Shown: positions 1 to 6,858, numbered from the stretch's first letter. The stretch: DNA of 64,000 bases from Oscillospiraceae bacterium (GCA_017472735.1 JAFUOD010000018.1:1-64000), one strand, 5' to 3'. Made by a program: numbers and translations. Notes: generated by a model from the letters alone, not told the origin.

Positions 1-173
1 AAACGCATACGGTGAGAGAGTGGCTGACACAGTTTGGCATTCCTATTGAGGATGAGTATTTCATTCAGTGGCACAAAACAATCTCCATAATCTAATAATT
101 TCTTGGCTAATTCAACCTGTGACATTTTCTTTGCTTTTCTTGCTTCAGCAATGATTAAACCTGTTGATTTCAT
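1..173 (-). pseudogene. XRE-family repressor, N-terminal part, probably truncated
   Basis: From an ATG at 173 (RBS AGAGG at 184-188 on the minus strand) the frame stays open to the window edge. The first 30 residues, starting MKSTGLIIAEARKAKKMSQV, look like helices 1-2 of a Cro/CI-type DNA-binding domain. After residue 30 the sequence no longer resembles the recognition helix or the usual following residues, which suggests a rearranged or broken gene. It is divergent from the polymerase operon, with a palindrome at 276-293 between them, the usual layout for an element repressor. It could instead be an intact divergent variant that continues outside the window. Confidence 0.4.
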
Positions 174-275
174 GTCTAGAACCTCTTTTCTTATTGAGAT
201 AAGTCAACTTTCCTCACTACCAATATACACGAAACATAGAAAATAATCAAGTAAAATCTATAACAAATAGAGAAA

Positions 276-293
276 ATGGAAACATATTTCCAT
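276..293. promoter_or_regulatory. Palindromic operator candidate
   Basis: ATGGAAA and TTTCCAT are perfect 7-bp arms around a CATA centre. The site lies in the divergent intergenic region between the XRE fragment and the polymerase gene. It resembles a weak LexA-like dyad as well as an XRE operator. The protein that binds it is unknown; the XRE protein or the lone LexA-type domain encoded at 1660 are candidates. Confidence 0.45.
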
Positions 294-394
294 TGAAATC
301 CATAAAATATAGAGTTATACTTGCATATGTGAGGAAACAATACCAAATGATTTTGGAAGTGGTTCCTTACAAAATTGCAGAGGAGGAGACCAGA

Positions 395-1645
395 ATGGCA
401 GGCAGAGTAATACTCCATAGTGATTGTAACTGTTTTTATGCAAGCGTAGAGCATTTGCACCGTCCGGAGCTTGAGGGGAAACCACTTGCGGTGGGTGGAG
501 ACCCGGAGAGCAGACATGGAATTGTTTTAACAGCTGACTACATCGCCAAAAGATATGGTGTTAAGACAGGCATGGCCTTGTGGGAAGCAAAGCAGCTTTG
601 TCCAGAGATTACTTTTGTTTCACCAAGAATGGACCTTTATCTGCGATTTTCAAGGATGGCTCACGAGATATATGCAGATTATACAGATTTGCAGGAACCT
701 TATGGTATTGATGAGAGCTGGTTGGATGTGACAGACAGTGCTTCTATCAAAGGAGATGGATATTCGATAGCAAGAGAAATAAGTAATCGGATGAAGTCAG
801 AGCTTGGTATCACAGTAAGCATTGGAGTTTCTTTTAATAAAATATTTGCCAAGCTTGGGTCAGACTATAAGAAGCCGGATGCGATTACTACTATGTATGA
901 GAGTGAGTTTCGTACAAAGGCGTGGAACCTGCCTGTTGGTGATTTGTTATATGTAGGACGAAGCACGAAACGTAAGCTTGAGAACCTGGGGATTCATACG
1001 ATAGGACAGTTGGCACAGACTGATGAAGCGATTCTTATTAGTATGCTTGGCAAGATGGGAAGTGTACTATGGGCATTTGCTAATGGCTTTGATGATAGTC
1101 CGGTGCGTAAAGAAAATACTCATGCACCTATTAAATCCGTAGGAAACAGCACCACCACTCATAGAGATTTGGTAAATGATGAGGATGTGAAGATTATCAT
1201 TTATGTTCTGGCAGAGAGTGTGGCTGCAAGGCTTCGGGAGAATGGTTTTCGGTGTCGGGTAGTAGAAATAAGTATCAGAGATAATGAACTTTATTCTTTT
1301 ACCCGTCAAAGAAAGATTGCCAATGCTACAAATATTACGGAAGAGATTGCAGCAGAAGGCTTTCGGCTATTTAAAGAGAACTATGACTGGAGAAAACCGA
1401 TTCGTAGTGTGGGAGTCAGAGGAGCTGACCTTGTGAATGATAACTATTGGGAGCAAATGGATTTGTTCTGTGATTTCAAGCTTAGGGATAAGCTGATGAA
1501 GATGGATGCTACTGTGGATGATATCCGCAGAAGGTTTGGTTTTTACAGTATTCAAAGGGGAATTATGTATCAGGACAGAATATTATCGGCAGTGAATGCG
1601 AAAGATGACCATACAGTGCATCCACATGGTTATTTTAATCAGTAA
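395..1645 (+). CDS. Y-family (UmuC/DinB-like) DNA polymerase of the element
   Basis: This 416-residue protein is a translesion polymerase. The start MAGRVILHSDCNCFYASVE is placed at 395 because GAGGAGGAG at 380-388 gives a good RBS; the longer frame from 293 lacks one. Visible Y-family features are the N-terminal metal-binding HSDCNCFYASVE motif, the YGIDESWLDV palm motif (second acidic pair DE), the SIGVSFNKIFAKLGSDYKKP motif and a C-terminal little-finger domain. It heads an operon with a lone LexA-type DNA-binding domain and a small conserved protein, which suggests a damage-induced mutagenesis cassette. The chromosome has its own homologue at 53279. Element-borne copies may help the ICE tolerate damage; that role is inference. 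Confidence 0.9.
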   Translation: MAGRVILHSDCNCFYASVEHLHRPELEGKPLAVGGDPESRHGIVLTADYIAKRYGVKTGMALWEAKQLCPEITFVSPRMDLYLRFSRMAHEIYADYTDLQEPYGIDESWLDVTDSASIKGDGYSIAREISNRMKSELGITVSIGVSFNKIFAKLGSDYKKPDAITTMYESEFRTKAWNLPVGDLLYVGRSTKRKLENLGIHTIGQLAQTDEAILISMLGKMGSVLWAFANGFDDSPVRKENTHAPIKSVGNSTTTHRDLVNDEDVKIIIYVLAESVAARLRENGFRCRVVEISIRDNELYSFTRQRKIANATNITEEIAAEGFRLFKENYDWRKPIRSVGVRGADLVNDNYWEQMDLFCDFKLRDKLMKMDATVDDIRRRFGFYSIQRGIMYQDRILSAVNAKDDHTVHPHGYFNQ

Positions 1646-1659
1646 AGGAGTTGGACGGA

Positions 1660-1875
1660 TTGACACGTAAGAAATTAACAGACAGGCAACAGCTTGTATA
1701 TGATGGCATAGTGAAGTATCAGAAGGAACATGGCTTTGCACCATCTATCAGAGAGTTGTGTAAAATCAGTGGCTTGGCTTCTACTTCCAGTGTGTATGCA
1801 CATTTGAAGAGTTTAGAAGATTTAGGCTATATCAGGAGAAAAGAAGATGCCCCAAGGGCGATTGCAATTATTTAG
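1660..1875 (+). CDS. Lone LexA-type winged-helix DNA-binding protein
   Basis: This 71-residue protein matches only the N-terminal wHTH domain of LexA: LTDRQQLVYDGI, an HGFAPSIREL recognition region, SVYAHLKSLEDLGYIRR, then an end at APRAIAII where LexA would continue into the Ala-Gly cleavage site and the S24 Ser-Lys protease. No peptidase domain follows in any frame. The start is the TTG at 1660, nine bases after AGGAG; the TTG at 1651 touches the RBS. It lies 14 bases after the polymerase stop. It may bind SOS-like sites but cannot be inactivated by self-cleavage, so it could compete with or modulate the host LexA. Confidence 0.75.
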   Translation: MTRKKLTDRQQLVYDGIVKYQKEHGFAPSIRELCKISGLASTSSVYAHLKSLEDLGYIRRKEDAPRAIAII

Positions 1876-1891
1876 ATAACGGGAGGATTCG

Positions 1892-2140
1892 ATGGAAGGA
1901 TATAAGGTTTATGTAGATGTAACCGCAGAGTTCAGTGCCGAAGGGGTATTAACTCCGAAAAGCTTTCGCTGGACGGACGGTAATGTATATGAAATTCAAA
2001 GAGTAAAGGATGTTCGCAGAGCTGCTAGTCTTAAGGCAGGTGGTGTGGGTATGAGATATACCTGTGTTGTGAACGGTAGAGACAGCTATCTTTATTATGA
2101 AGATAATAACATGTGGTTTATGGAGAGAGCCGGAGCATAA
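1892..2140 (+). CDS. Conserved small protein of the polymerase operon, function unknown
   Basis: An 82-residue protein with ATG at 1892 preceded by GGGAGG. It has alternating charged and beta-prone segments (YKVYVDVTAEF, YEIQRVKDVRRAASLKAGG, RYTCVVNGRDSYLYYEDNNMW), with no signal peptide or membrane segment, so it is probably a small cytosolic beta-rich protein. I recall similar proteins next to Y-family polymerases in Firmicutes but no named family. It starts 17 bases after the LexA-type gene and is probably co-transcribed. A role in translesion synthesis is only suggested by position. Confidence 0.6.
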   Translation: MEGYKVYVDVTAEFSAEGVLTPKSFRWTDGNVYEIQRVKDVRRAASLKAGGVGMRYTCVVNGRDSYLYYEDNNMWFMERAGA

Positions 2141-2365
2141 GCTGAGTGTCGCAGATGACATATAAATAACAGTAAAATGTTGTAACCGTGTCATTAAAGA
2201 CATTCAGTTGCTTCCGAAAAGATCAGCATTAGGGTTGTGGGTGACACAAGAGGCAGTTGTCACATCGGAACTCCACTTCCCGGAAGACTTGCAAAGGTAC
2301 TTTCCCTTCCTAAGCGAGTACAAAGTTGAAACATTGATTTTGTATAGCAAAGGAGCGAACTGAAG
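2141..2365 (+). other. Intergenic stretch with several possible RNA hairpins
   Basis: No open frame is convincing here. It contains overlapping inverted repeats: TTGTG at 2235-2239 with CACAA at 2245-2249, competing with GTGACA at 2241-2246 and TGTCAC at 2258-2263; GGAA with TTCC at 2267-2280; and GTACT with AGTAC around 2296-2321. Mutually exclusive stems before a small gene would fit a leader or attenuator, but no known family is recognised. Confidence 0.3.
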
Positions 2366-2569
2366 TTGGATAAGAAAATCGAGATAAGATGTAGAAATGG
2401 TCATTGTAACAGGCTGTTTATGAATTATTATGTTACAGGTAACGATGTAGAGTTGAACCTTGGCGGGTTTGAACTTAAGTGTGAAAAGTGTAAAAGGGTC
2501 TTAAGGCTCAAAAATTATACGGAGAAGCTTTTAATGGAGCAATCGGTAAAAGGTGTTTTCCGTGTGTAA
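2366..2569 (+). CDS. Small Com-like zinc-ribbon protein
   Basis: A 67-residue protein with a TTG start at 2366 after AAAGGAG. It has one clear Cys pair, CEKCK, near residues 39-43 and an upstream C-R-N-G-H-C segment near residues 9-14, giving the two knuckles of a small zinc ribbon. The layout resembles the phage Mu Com translational regulators (C-x2-4-C, about 25 residues, C-P/E-x-C-K). It may bind RNA or DNA. Com-like proteins are frequent cargo of mobile elements; the role here is unknown. Confidence 0.55.
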   Translation: MDKKIEIRCRNGHCNRLFMNYYVTGNDVELNLGGFELKCEKCKRVLRLKNYTEKLLMEQSVKGVFRV

Positions 2570-2643
2570 GATATGAATTAGAAAATTAAATGATGGCGCC
2601 ACCTGATAAGGACGGCATTGCTAGACAATGTGCGGTACCACGG

Positions 2644-2697
2644 ACGCAGGGGAAAGATAACCAGTTTTGGACTGGCTTTCCTTTGCGTTCTTTTTTT
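2644..2697 (+). terminator. Long hairpin with T-tract: terminator or attenuator
   Basis: ACGCAGGGGAAAG at 2644-2656 pairs with CTTTCCTTTGCGT at 2676-2688 (two G-U pairs). An inner stem CCAGT/ACTGG sits at the tip, and a T-tract follows at 2689-2697. It lies between the Com-like gene and the XRE gene. A second small stem (GCATTG/CAATGT) lies just upstream, so an attenuator is possible. Confidence 0.7.
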
Positions 2698-2778
2698 ATG
2701 CGTGATGTAGAAAAATATATGTCCACCAACATTTCTGTAACTGGTTATCGCCAGAGTACAGAAAGGATGGAAAATAAG

Positions 2779-3096
2779 ATGAATTACGAACTGAAGGATA
2801 GTGGGTTAAGAATTAAGAAGTTGAGAAAAGAAGCGGGATATACACAGGAAACATTTGCGGCAGAGATTGGAATTTCCCATAGAACCTATGCAGGAATCGA
2901 ATCAGGTGCCCATGGTACAAGTATTGATACGCTGATAAATATTGCAGAAGCTCTTGATACAACGTTGGATTATCTTGTTTGTGGTAAGAGTAATAATTCT
3001 GCTGGTGAGATTGATGAATTGCTTGCTTCGGTAGATGAAGATAAAAAAGCTATGGTTCTTACGATGATTAAGGGAATGATTTTAAGTATTTCCTAA
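2779..3096 (+). CDS. XRE-family transcriptional regulator
   Basis: A 105-residue single-domain regulator. Residues about 8-65 form a Cro/CI helix-turn-helix (LRIKKLRKEAGYTQETFAAEIGISHRTYAGIESG, helices 2-3), followed by an acidic helical tail (EIDELLASVDEDKKAMVLTM) that probably dimerises. ATG 2779 is chosen because AAAGGATGG lies 8-9 bases upstream; the frame is open further 5' but runs through the terminator hairpin. Inverted CTACG/CGTAG repeats directly downstream (3104-3130) are possible operators for the next operon. It probably controls element maintenance genes. Confidence 0.75.
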   Translation: MNYELKDSGLRIKKLRKEAGYTQETFAAEIGISHRTYAGIESGAHGTSIDTLINIAEALDTTLDYLVCGKSNNSAGEIDELLASVDEDKKAMVLTMIKGMILSIS

Positions 3097-3103
3097 AAGA
3101 AAA

Positions 3104-3130
3104 CTACGCAAATGATACGTAGTAACTACG
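3104..3130. promoter_or_regulatory. Triple CTACG-type repeat, possible operator
   Basis: CTACG (3104-3108), CGTAG (3118-3122) and CTACG (3126-3130) alternate in orientation. The last two form a dyad with a TAA centre. Being between an XRE gene and the next operon suggests a binding site for that regulator; this is inference. Confidence 0.4.
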
Positions 3131-3195
3131 CAGACAACCACATAAAAATATGTGTTGATATTTATTAGAATATAACTGTGCTCAAGGAAAGCATA

Positions 3196-3245
3196 TCACG
3201 AGAGTGAACAGCGCTGATAACTCTCCTTATTAAATGAAAAGGAGA
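3196..3245 (+). promoter_or_regulatory. RBS-sequestering hairpin upstream of the 3256 gene
   Basis: TCTCCTT at 3222-3228 pairs perfectly with AAGGAGA at 3239-3245, which contains the RBS of the gene starting at 3256. A smaller hairpin with a GAGA tetraloop (TCAC/GTGA, 3196-3207) precedes it. This would lower translation unless opened. Confidence 0.5.
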
Positions 3246-3255
3246 TTAGAAAATT

Positions 3256-3681
3256 ATGAATAACGTAAAAACAGATAAGGCAATCGGATTTATTAAGTCC
3301 AGAAAGGCAAGAGCGAAGGTTAATGAATATTCTGACAGACTGGCAGAGTCAGCTGCGAAGCAGGATATCGAAATGCTTTTTGTGTTAGTTGATGCAGGCG
3401 GCTCCAGAGATCTCGACAGACCGGTTCTTGATGAGATTTATGAGATGATGGCAGACAGTGAATTGTCCCATGTGTTCCTGAGAAGTACCTTGGATATTTC
3501 GGATAACTTATCAGATGTGCTTGCCTTTATCGAGTATGCCAATGACCATAACGTGCTTGTCCATGTTGTAAAAGTGCATGATGAGGATGAATATCCGGGA
3601 GACTTTGGAGTGGATGATGATATGGGCGATGACTGGGGTGAAGACGGTTCTGATATTTGGGACGGAGGTGCCGGATGTTAA
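3256..3681 (+). CDS. Serine-recombinase-fold-like protein, probably inactive
   Basis: A 141-residue protein. Residues about 38-108 (MLFVLVDAGGSRDLDRPVLDEI through MADSELSHVFLRSTLDISDNLSDVLAFIEYANDHNVLVHVV) follow the beta-alpha pattern of the resolvase catalytic domain, where RP-x-L-x-x-x, the S-R-L-R-like strand and the final helix are recognisable. The N-terminal Y-x-R-V-S block with the nucleophilic serine is missing, and the C-terminus is an acidic tail rather than a DNA-binding domain. It is unlikely to recombine DNA. A second protein of this kind is encoded at 4195. Function unknown; the family call rests on reading by eye. Confidence 0.45.
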   Translation: MNNVKTDKAIGFIKSRKARAKVNEYSDRLAESAAKQDIEMLFVLVDAGGSRDLDRPVLDEIYEMMADSELSHVFLRSTLDISDNLSDVLAFIEYANDHNVLVHVVKVHDEDEYPGDFGVDDDMGDDWGEDGSDIWDGGAGC

Positions 3682-3860
3682 GTGCGTATCATAATGGCGA
3701 GGTAGAGAATCTTCTCTACCTCCCGGAATATAAGATGTATCTGTCCATAGATTACGAAGGAGTCAATGTGTATGACGAATACGAAAATCACTATGGAACA
3801 TTTGCAACAGAGGAAGAGGCTATGGAAGCCCTTGGGAGATATAAGAGAGGTGGCTGCTGA
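3675..3860 (+). CDS. Small unknown protein, translationally coupled
   Basis: A 61-residue protein whose ATG at 3675 lies inside the end of the previous gene (7-base overlap), with GGAGGTG at 3664-3670 as RBS. The sequence (LLYLPEYKMYLSIDYEGVNVYDEY, then FATEEEAMEALGRYKR) has a beta-rich N-terminal part and a C-terminal helix with the T-E-E-E-A pattern common in small element proteins. No family is recognised. Its stop overlaps the start of the next gene (TGATG), so the three genes 3256-4183 are one translational unit. Confidence 0.55.
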   Translation: MLSAYHNGEVENLLYLPEYKMYLSIDYEGVNVYDEYENHYGTFATEEEAMEALGRYKRGGC

Positions 3861-4183
3861 TGAAATACGAAGGATATATGGTGGGACCAGCTCTTAGAAA
3901 ACTTCGGGAGGACAGAGGACTTAGTATCATGCAGGCTTGTAATTTGACTGGAATGAGTCCTTCTAGCATCAATCAGATGGAACAGGGTGGACGTAATATG
4001 AGTATGAAATCCTTGTTCTTGTTTATGGAAGCATATCAGACGGATGCTAATACGGTTTTGGATATTAGACCAGAGAATAGCTCGATTGATTCAAAATTAG
4101 CCTCATTGCCTGAAGGACAAAGAGAGTATTTAATGAGTACATTTCTTTTCATGCTTGAAAAAGCAGAAAGAATGTCAGCTTAG
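3860..4183 (+). CDS. XRE-family transcriptional regulator
   Basis: A 107-residue protein. Residues about 9-65 are a helix-turn-helix (LRKLREDRGLSIMQACNLTG, then MSPSSINQMEQGGRNMSMKSL), followed by a helical tail. ATG 3860 overlaps the preceding stop by one base. It is one of several small regulators in the element; target unknown. Confidence 0.7.
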   Translation: MKYEGYMVGPALRKLREDRGLSIMQACNLTGMSPSSINQMEQGGRNMSMKSLFLFMEAYQTDANTVLDIRPENSSIDSKLASLPEGQREYLMSTFLFMLEKAERMSA

Positions 4184-4194
4184 GAGGAACAGCT

Positions 4195-4569
4195 ATGGCA
4201 AAGAAGGTAGAACCGAGATATGAGTGTATTGCTTATTTATCTGTCGAAGCTGATTTGGCTGATGTGGATAGATTAGAAAATAAGCAACTTAAGTATATAA
4301 AAGAATATGCGAAAGCTCACAACATTGCCATTGTAGGCATTATGAGGAGACATGGCTTTTGCATGAATGATGTTTATAGAAACTTTAGACAGATTGCTTC
4401 TTTAATAAATAAGAACCGTGTGCAGGGAGTAATCATTGCTGGAATGAAATTTGTAAGCAATGACATGGAAGATGCGTATTACAAAATCGGAATGATTAAA
4501 GCTGCTGGTGGTCAGTTTATTACGGTAGATGAGGGCAATCTGGGTATGAAGCTCGTGATGGAGGATTAA
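4195..4569 (+). CDS. Second serine-recombinase-fold-like protein without catalytic serine
   Basis: A 124-residue protein. It begins like a resolvase catalytic domain: ECIAYLSVEADL aligns with the Y-x-R-V-S-T block, but the nucleophilic serine position is Glu and the neighbouring Arg is Ser. LENKQLKYIKEYAKAHNIAIVG matches the E-x-Q-x(3)-I-x-x-Y-A helix and strand, then FRQIASLINKNRVQGVIIAGM matches the F-x-x-L-x(n)-V-x-V strand. It stops before any zinc-ribbon or recombinase domain. GGAGG precedes the start. It is probably a regulatory or structural relic of a recombinase; the pair with the 3256 gene is notable. Confidence 0.5.
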   Translation: MAKKVEPRYECIAYLSVEADLADVDRLENKQLKYIKEYAKAHNIAIVGIMRRHGFCMNDVYRNFRQIASLINKNRVQGVIIAGMKFVSNDMEDAYYKIGMIKAAGGQFITVDEGNLGMKLVMED

Positions 4570-4572
4570 GTG

Positions 4573-5010
4573 ATGAAGAAGTTTAAGGATTATGGAAAAT
4601 ATAAGCGTGGCGATGTGGTATATGTGGATTTTGGACATAAGCCGCCAGGAGTAGAAGGCGGTATCAGACCTTGCGTGATTGTAAGTTGCGATGCGAGCAA
4701 TCATAATGGTGCACCGATGGTAACAGTTTGTCCGTTAAGCAGCAAGTTGAAGCCTATACCGGTGCATGTGCGGATTAAACCTAATGATGTAAAGGGATAT
4801 CGATTGAAGACTATTTCAGATTTTCTTCCGGAGGATATTCAGACGGTATCGAAAATGGCTATTCGTGGAAAGACAGGTTTTATACCGGTGGATGCTGACG
4901 TTATGGGGGAAATTGACAGAGCGCTTATTAGACAGCTAAATCTTTTAGCCACAGCAAGAAATATGGTTATGGAGGAATTGAACAATGGATCAGAGAACGA
5001 AAAGAACTGA
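4573..5010 (+). CDS. PemK/MazF-family toxin homologue (endoribonuclease fold)
   Basis: A 145-residue protein starting at ATG 4573, eight bases after GGAGG. It has the MazF hallmarks: KRGDVVYVDFG near the N-terminus, GGIRPCVIVSCD with the conserved RP, VTVCPLSSKLKPIPVHV with the S/T after the second beta-strand, and the C-terminal helix EIDRALIRQLNLL. MazF proteins cleave mRNA. The usual short antitoxin gene is not directly upstream; neighbours are the recombinase-like protein and a DUF6462-like protein. It may therefore be an orphan or regulatory PemK, or may pair with a non-canonical antitoxin such as the ribbon-helix-helix protein at 5289. Confidence 0.75.
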   Translation: MKKFKDYGKYKRGDVVYVDFGHKPPGVEGGIRPCVIVSCDASNHNGAPMVTVCPLSSKLKPIPVHVRIKPNDVKGYRLKTISDFLPEDIQTVSKMAIRGKTGFIPVDADVMGEIDRALIRQLNLLATARNMVMEELNNGSENEKN

Positions 5011-5197
5011 TAAAAAAAGATTTGCAAGATACTCCGAAGGTGCAGAGCTTTATTCAATGAGTGTGTCGAAGTTTATGCAATTGGCAAAGGATGCGAAAGC
5101 ATGTTACAAGGTGAATCAGTTGGTACTTGTTAATCTTGATATCATAGATGAGTATTTAGAGGCTTTCCATATAGTAGATGAAGATTTCTACAAATGA
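4985..5197 (+). CDS. DUF6462-like protein, candidate excisionase
   Basis: A 70-residue basic protein. RYSEGAELYSMSVSKFMQLA reads as a winged-helix/MerR-like recognition segment, and YKVNQLVLVNLDIIDEYLE ends it in the way I know from DUF6462 proteins of clostridial ICEs. Its ATG lies 26 bases inside the end of the MazF-like gene. Small basic wHTH proteins next to tyrosine integrases are commonly excisionases (directionality factors); the integrase starts 300 bases downstream. Confidence 0.6.
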   Translation: MDQRTKRTDKKRFARYSEGAELYSMSVSKFMQLAKDAKACYKVNQLVLVNLDIIDEYLEAFHIVDEDFYK

Positions 5198-5232
5198 TAA
5201 AAAAGAATAATGGAGAAAAGTGCAAAAAATGA

Positions 5233-5261
5233 TTGACTTTTGGTAATACCAAAAGTATAAT
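5233..5261 (+). promoter_or_regulatory. Consensus promoter with a palindromic operator in its spacer
   Basis: TTGACT at 5233-5238 and TATAAT at 5256-5261 are separated by exactly 17 bases. Two perfect 10-bp arms (ACTTTTGGTA and TACCAAAAGT, one-base centre, 5236-5256) fill the spacer. A repressor bound here would block polymerase. The first gene downstream encodes a ribbon-helix-helix protein, the likely autorepressor. Confidence 0.8.
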
Positions 5262-5288
5262 AAGGGTAAGAAGTGAGGAGGTGCTAGG

Positions 5289-5462
5289 ATGACAAAGATG
5301 GGTAGACCGAAGGTCGATAAACCGATTGACCATGTTGTAACAGTCAAGTTTAGAGAAGAGGAATACCAAGCTTTGTTGGAATATGCACAGTCTCGCAACT
5401 TATCCATATCGCATATATTACGACTGGGTGTTGAGATGCAAATCAAAAATAACCAGAAGTAG
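5289..5462 (+). CDS. Ribbon-helix-helix (Arc/CopG-type) regulator
   Basis: A 57-residue protein starting at ATG 5289 after GAGGAGG. The core is a beta-strand followed by two helices: DHVVTVKFREEEYQALLEYA then NLSISHILRLGVEM. This is the RHH layout, with alternating basic residues in the strand that read DNA bases. It sits just downstream of a promoter whose spacer is a perfect palindrome (5236-5256) and just upstream of the integrase, so it probably represses its own and integrase transcription. Confidence 0.75.
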   Translation: MTKMGRPKVDKPIDHVVTVKFREEEYQALLEYAQSRNLSISHILRLGVEMQIKNNQK

Positions 5463-5494
5463 TGCAGGCTCTTTTCTCCAGAAAGGAGATAAGG

Positions 5495-6730
5495 ATGGCT
5501 TGTAGAAAAGATGGAAAAGGTAGAGTTTTAAGAAAGGGTGAGAATTACAGAAAAGCAGATGGCAGATATTCATATGTTTACCGTGATGCTTTGGGTGTGA
5601 AGCGAACCATATATGCGAAGTCACTTACGGTTCTTCGTCAGAAAGAGGAAACGCTTGTCAGAGACCAAATGGATGGTTTAAATGTATATGTTGCAGGTAA
5701 GGCGGATGTGAATTTCTTGTTTGATAGGTATATATCAACAAAAACAGAACTTCGAAGCACGACCTATAGTAATTATTTATATGTTTGGAATCATTTTGTA
5801 AGAGATACCTTTGGCAAGAAGAAAATACGGGATGTTAAGTATTCTGATGTTTTGTTTTTCTACAATGATTTGGTTACAAACAAGGGATTGCAGATTAACA
5901 CGTTAGAGAGCATTAATACCGTGTTGAAACCAACATTTCAACTTGCTGTACGTGATGATATTATAAGGAAGAATCCGGTAGATGGAGCATACTGTGAGAT
6001 TAAGAAACGTAATGGTGGTGCAAGAAAGAATCGTAGAGCATTGACGGTTGAGCAACAGCGAGCATTTATGGAATATGTGGCTCAAAATCCATTCTTTTAT
6101 CATTGGTATCCGTTGTTCATGTTTCTTTTGGGAACTGGCTGTAGAATCGGAGAGGCAATTGGTATAAGATGGGATGATGTAGATATGGAAAAGCGTGTTA
6201 TCAGTGTTAACCACAGCTTAACCTATTATCAGAGAGCAGATGATTCTTTTAAATGTGAGTTCAGGGTTTCGCAGCCTAAGACAGAAGCTGGTATCAGATA
6301 TATACCGATGATGCAACCTGTCTACGAAGCATTAAAGAGTGAATATGAACGTCAGGAAGAAGAAGGATTTTGCGTCGAGAATGTAGATGGAATGACAAAT
6401 TTTATATTTACAAATCGATTTGGAATGCCTCATAACCCGGCAGCAGTGAATAGAGCTATCAAAAGGATTGTAGATGCTCACAATGCAGAGGAAGAAGTAG
6501 CAGCAAAGAAGCAGAAGAGGGAACCAATTATGATTCCGAGATTCTCATGTCATATTTTTAGACATACCTTTGCTTCGAGGTTCTGCGAAAACGAAACTAA
6601 TGTAAAAGTAATTCAAGAAGTGATGGGACATGCTGATGTATCAACTACCATGAACATTTATGCAGAAGTGAATCAGGAAGTTACCAGATCTTCAATTGAA
6701 AATCTAGCAAAGAATATGGATATATTTTAG
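5495..6730 (+). CDS. int: Tyrosine site-specific integrase of the Tn916 type
   Basis: A 411-residue tyrosine recombinase. ATG 5495 follows AAAGGAG at 5482-5488; a longer GTG start at 5462 overlaps the previous stop and is less likely. The N-terminus (GRVLRKGENYRKADGRYSYV) resembles the arm-binding domain of Tn916 integrase, residues about 75-165 are the SAM-like core-binding domain, and the catalytic domain shows TGCRIGEA (Arg I), the QPKTEAGIRYIP beta-hairpin Lys, SCHIFRHTFASRF (H-x-x-R), GHADVSTTMNIY (His and the nucleophilic Tyr). All five catalytic residues are present. It would integrate and excise the element with the help of a small excisionase. Confidence 0.93.
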   Translation: MACRKDGKGRVLRKGENYRKADGRYSYVYRDALGVKRTIYAKSLTVLRQKEETLVRDQMDGLNVYVAGKADVNFLFDRYISTKTELRSTTYSNYLYVWNHFVRDTFGKKKIRDVKYSDVLFFYNDLVTNKGLQINTLESINTVLKPTFQLAVRDDIIRKNPVDGAYCEIKKRNGGARKNRRALTVEQQRAFMEYVAQNPFFYHWYPLFMFLLGTGCRIGEAIGIRWDDVDMEKRVISVNHSLTYYQRADDSFKCEFRVSQPKTEAGIRYIPMMQPVYEALKSEYERQEEEGFCVENVDGMTNFIFTNRFGMPHNPAAVNRAIKRIVDAHNAEEEVAAKKQKREPIMIPRFSCHIFRHTFASRFCENETNVKVIQEVMGHADVSTTMNIYAEVNQEVTRSSIENLAKNMDIF

Positions 6731-6775
6731 AAAAGAGTCCTCTTGAGGTTATCTTTTCAATATGCTATAATCCTT

Positions 6776-6858
6776 GATGTGTTGTTAAGGGTTGATAACA
6801 ACACATCTGACTACTTTTAAGGGGTAATGACTACTTTTTGACCACTAAAAGTCAAAAA
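6776..6858. repeat. Inverted and direct repeats at the element end
   Basis: Three structures follow the integrase: 12-bp perfect inverted arms at 6776-6787 and 6796-6807; direct repeats of TGACTACTTTT at 6808-6818 and 6828-6838, spaced 20 bases apart; and inverted arms TTTTTGAC (6835-6842) and GTCAAAAA (6851-6858). Direct repeats one or two helical turns apart are typical integrase arm sites. The core attachment site should lie close by, probably between 6860 and 6985, but cannot be fixed without the other end. Confidence 0.55.
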
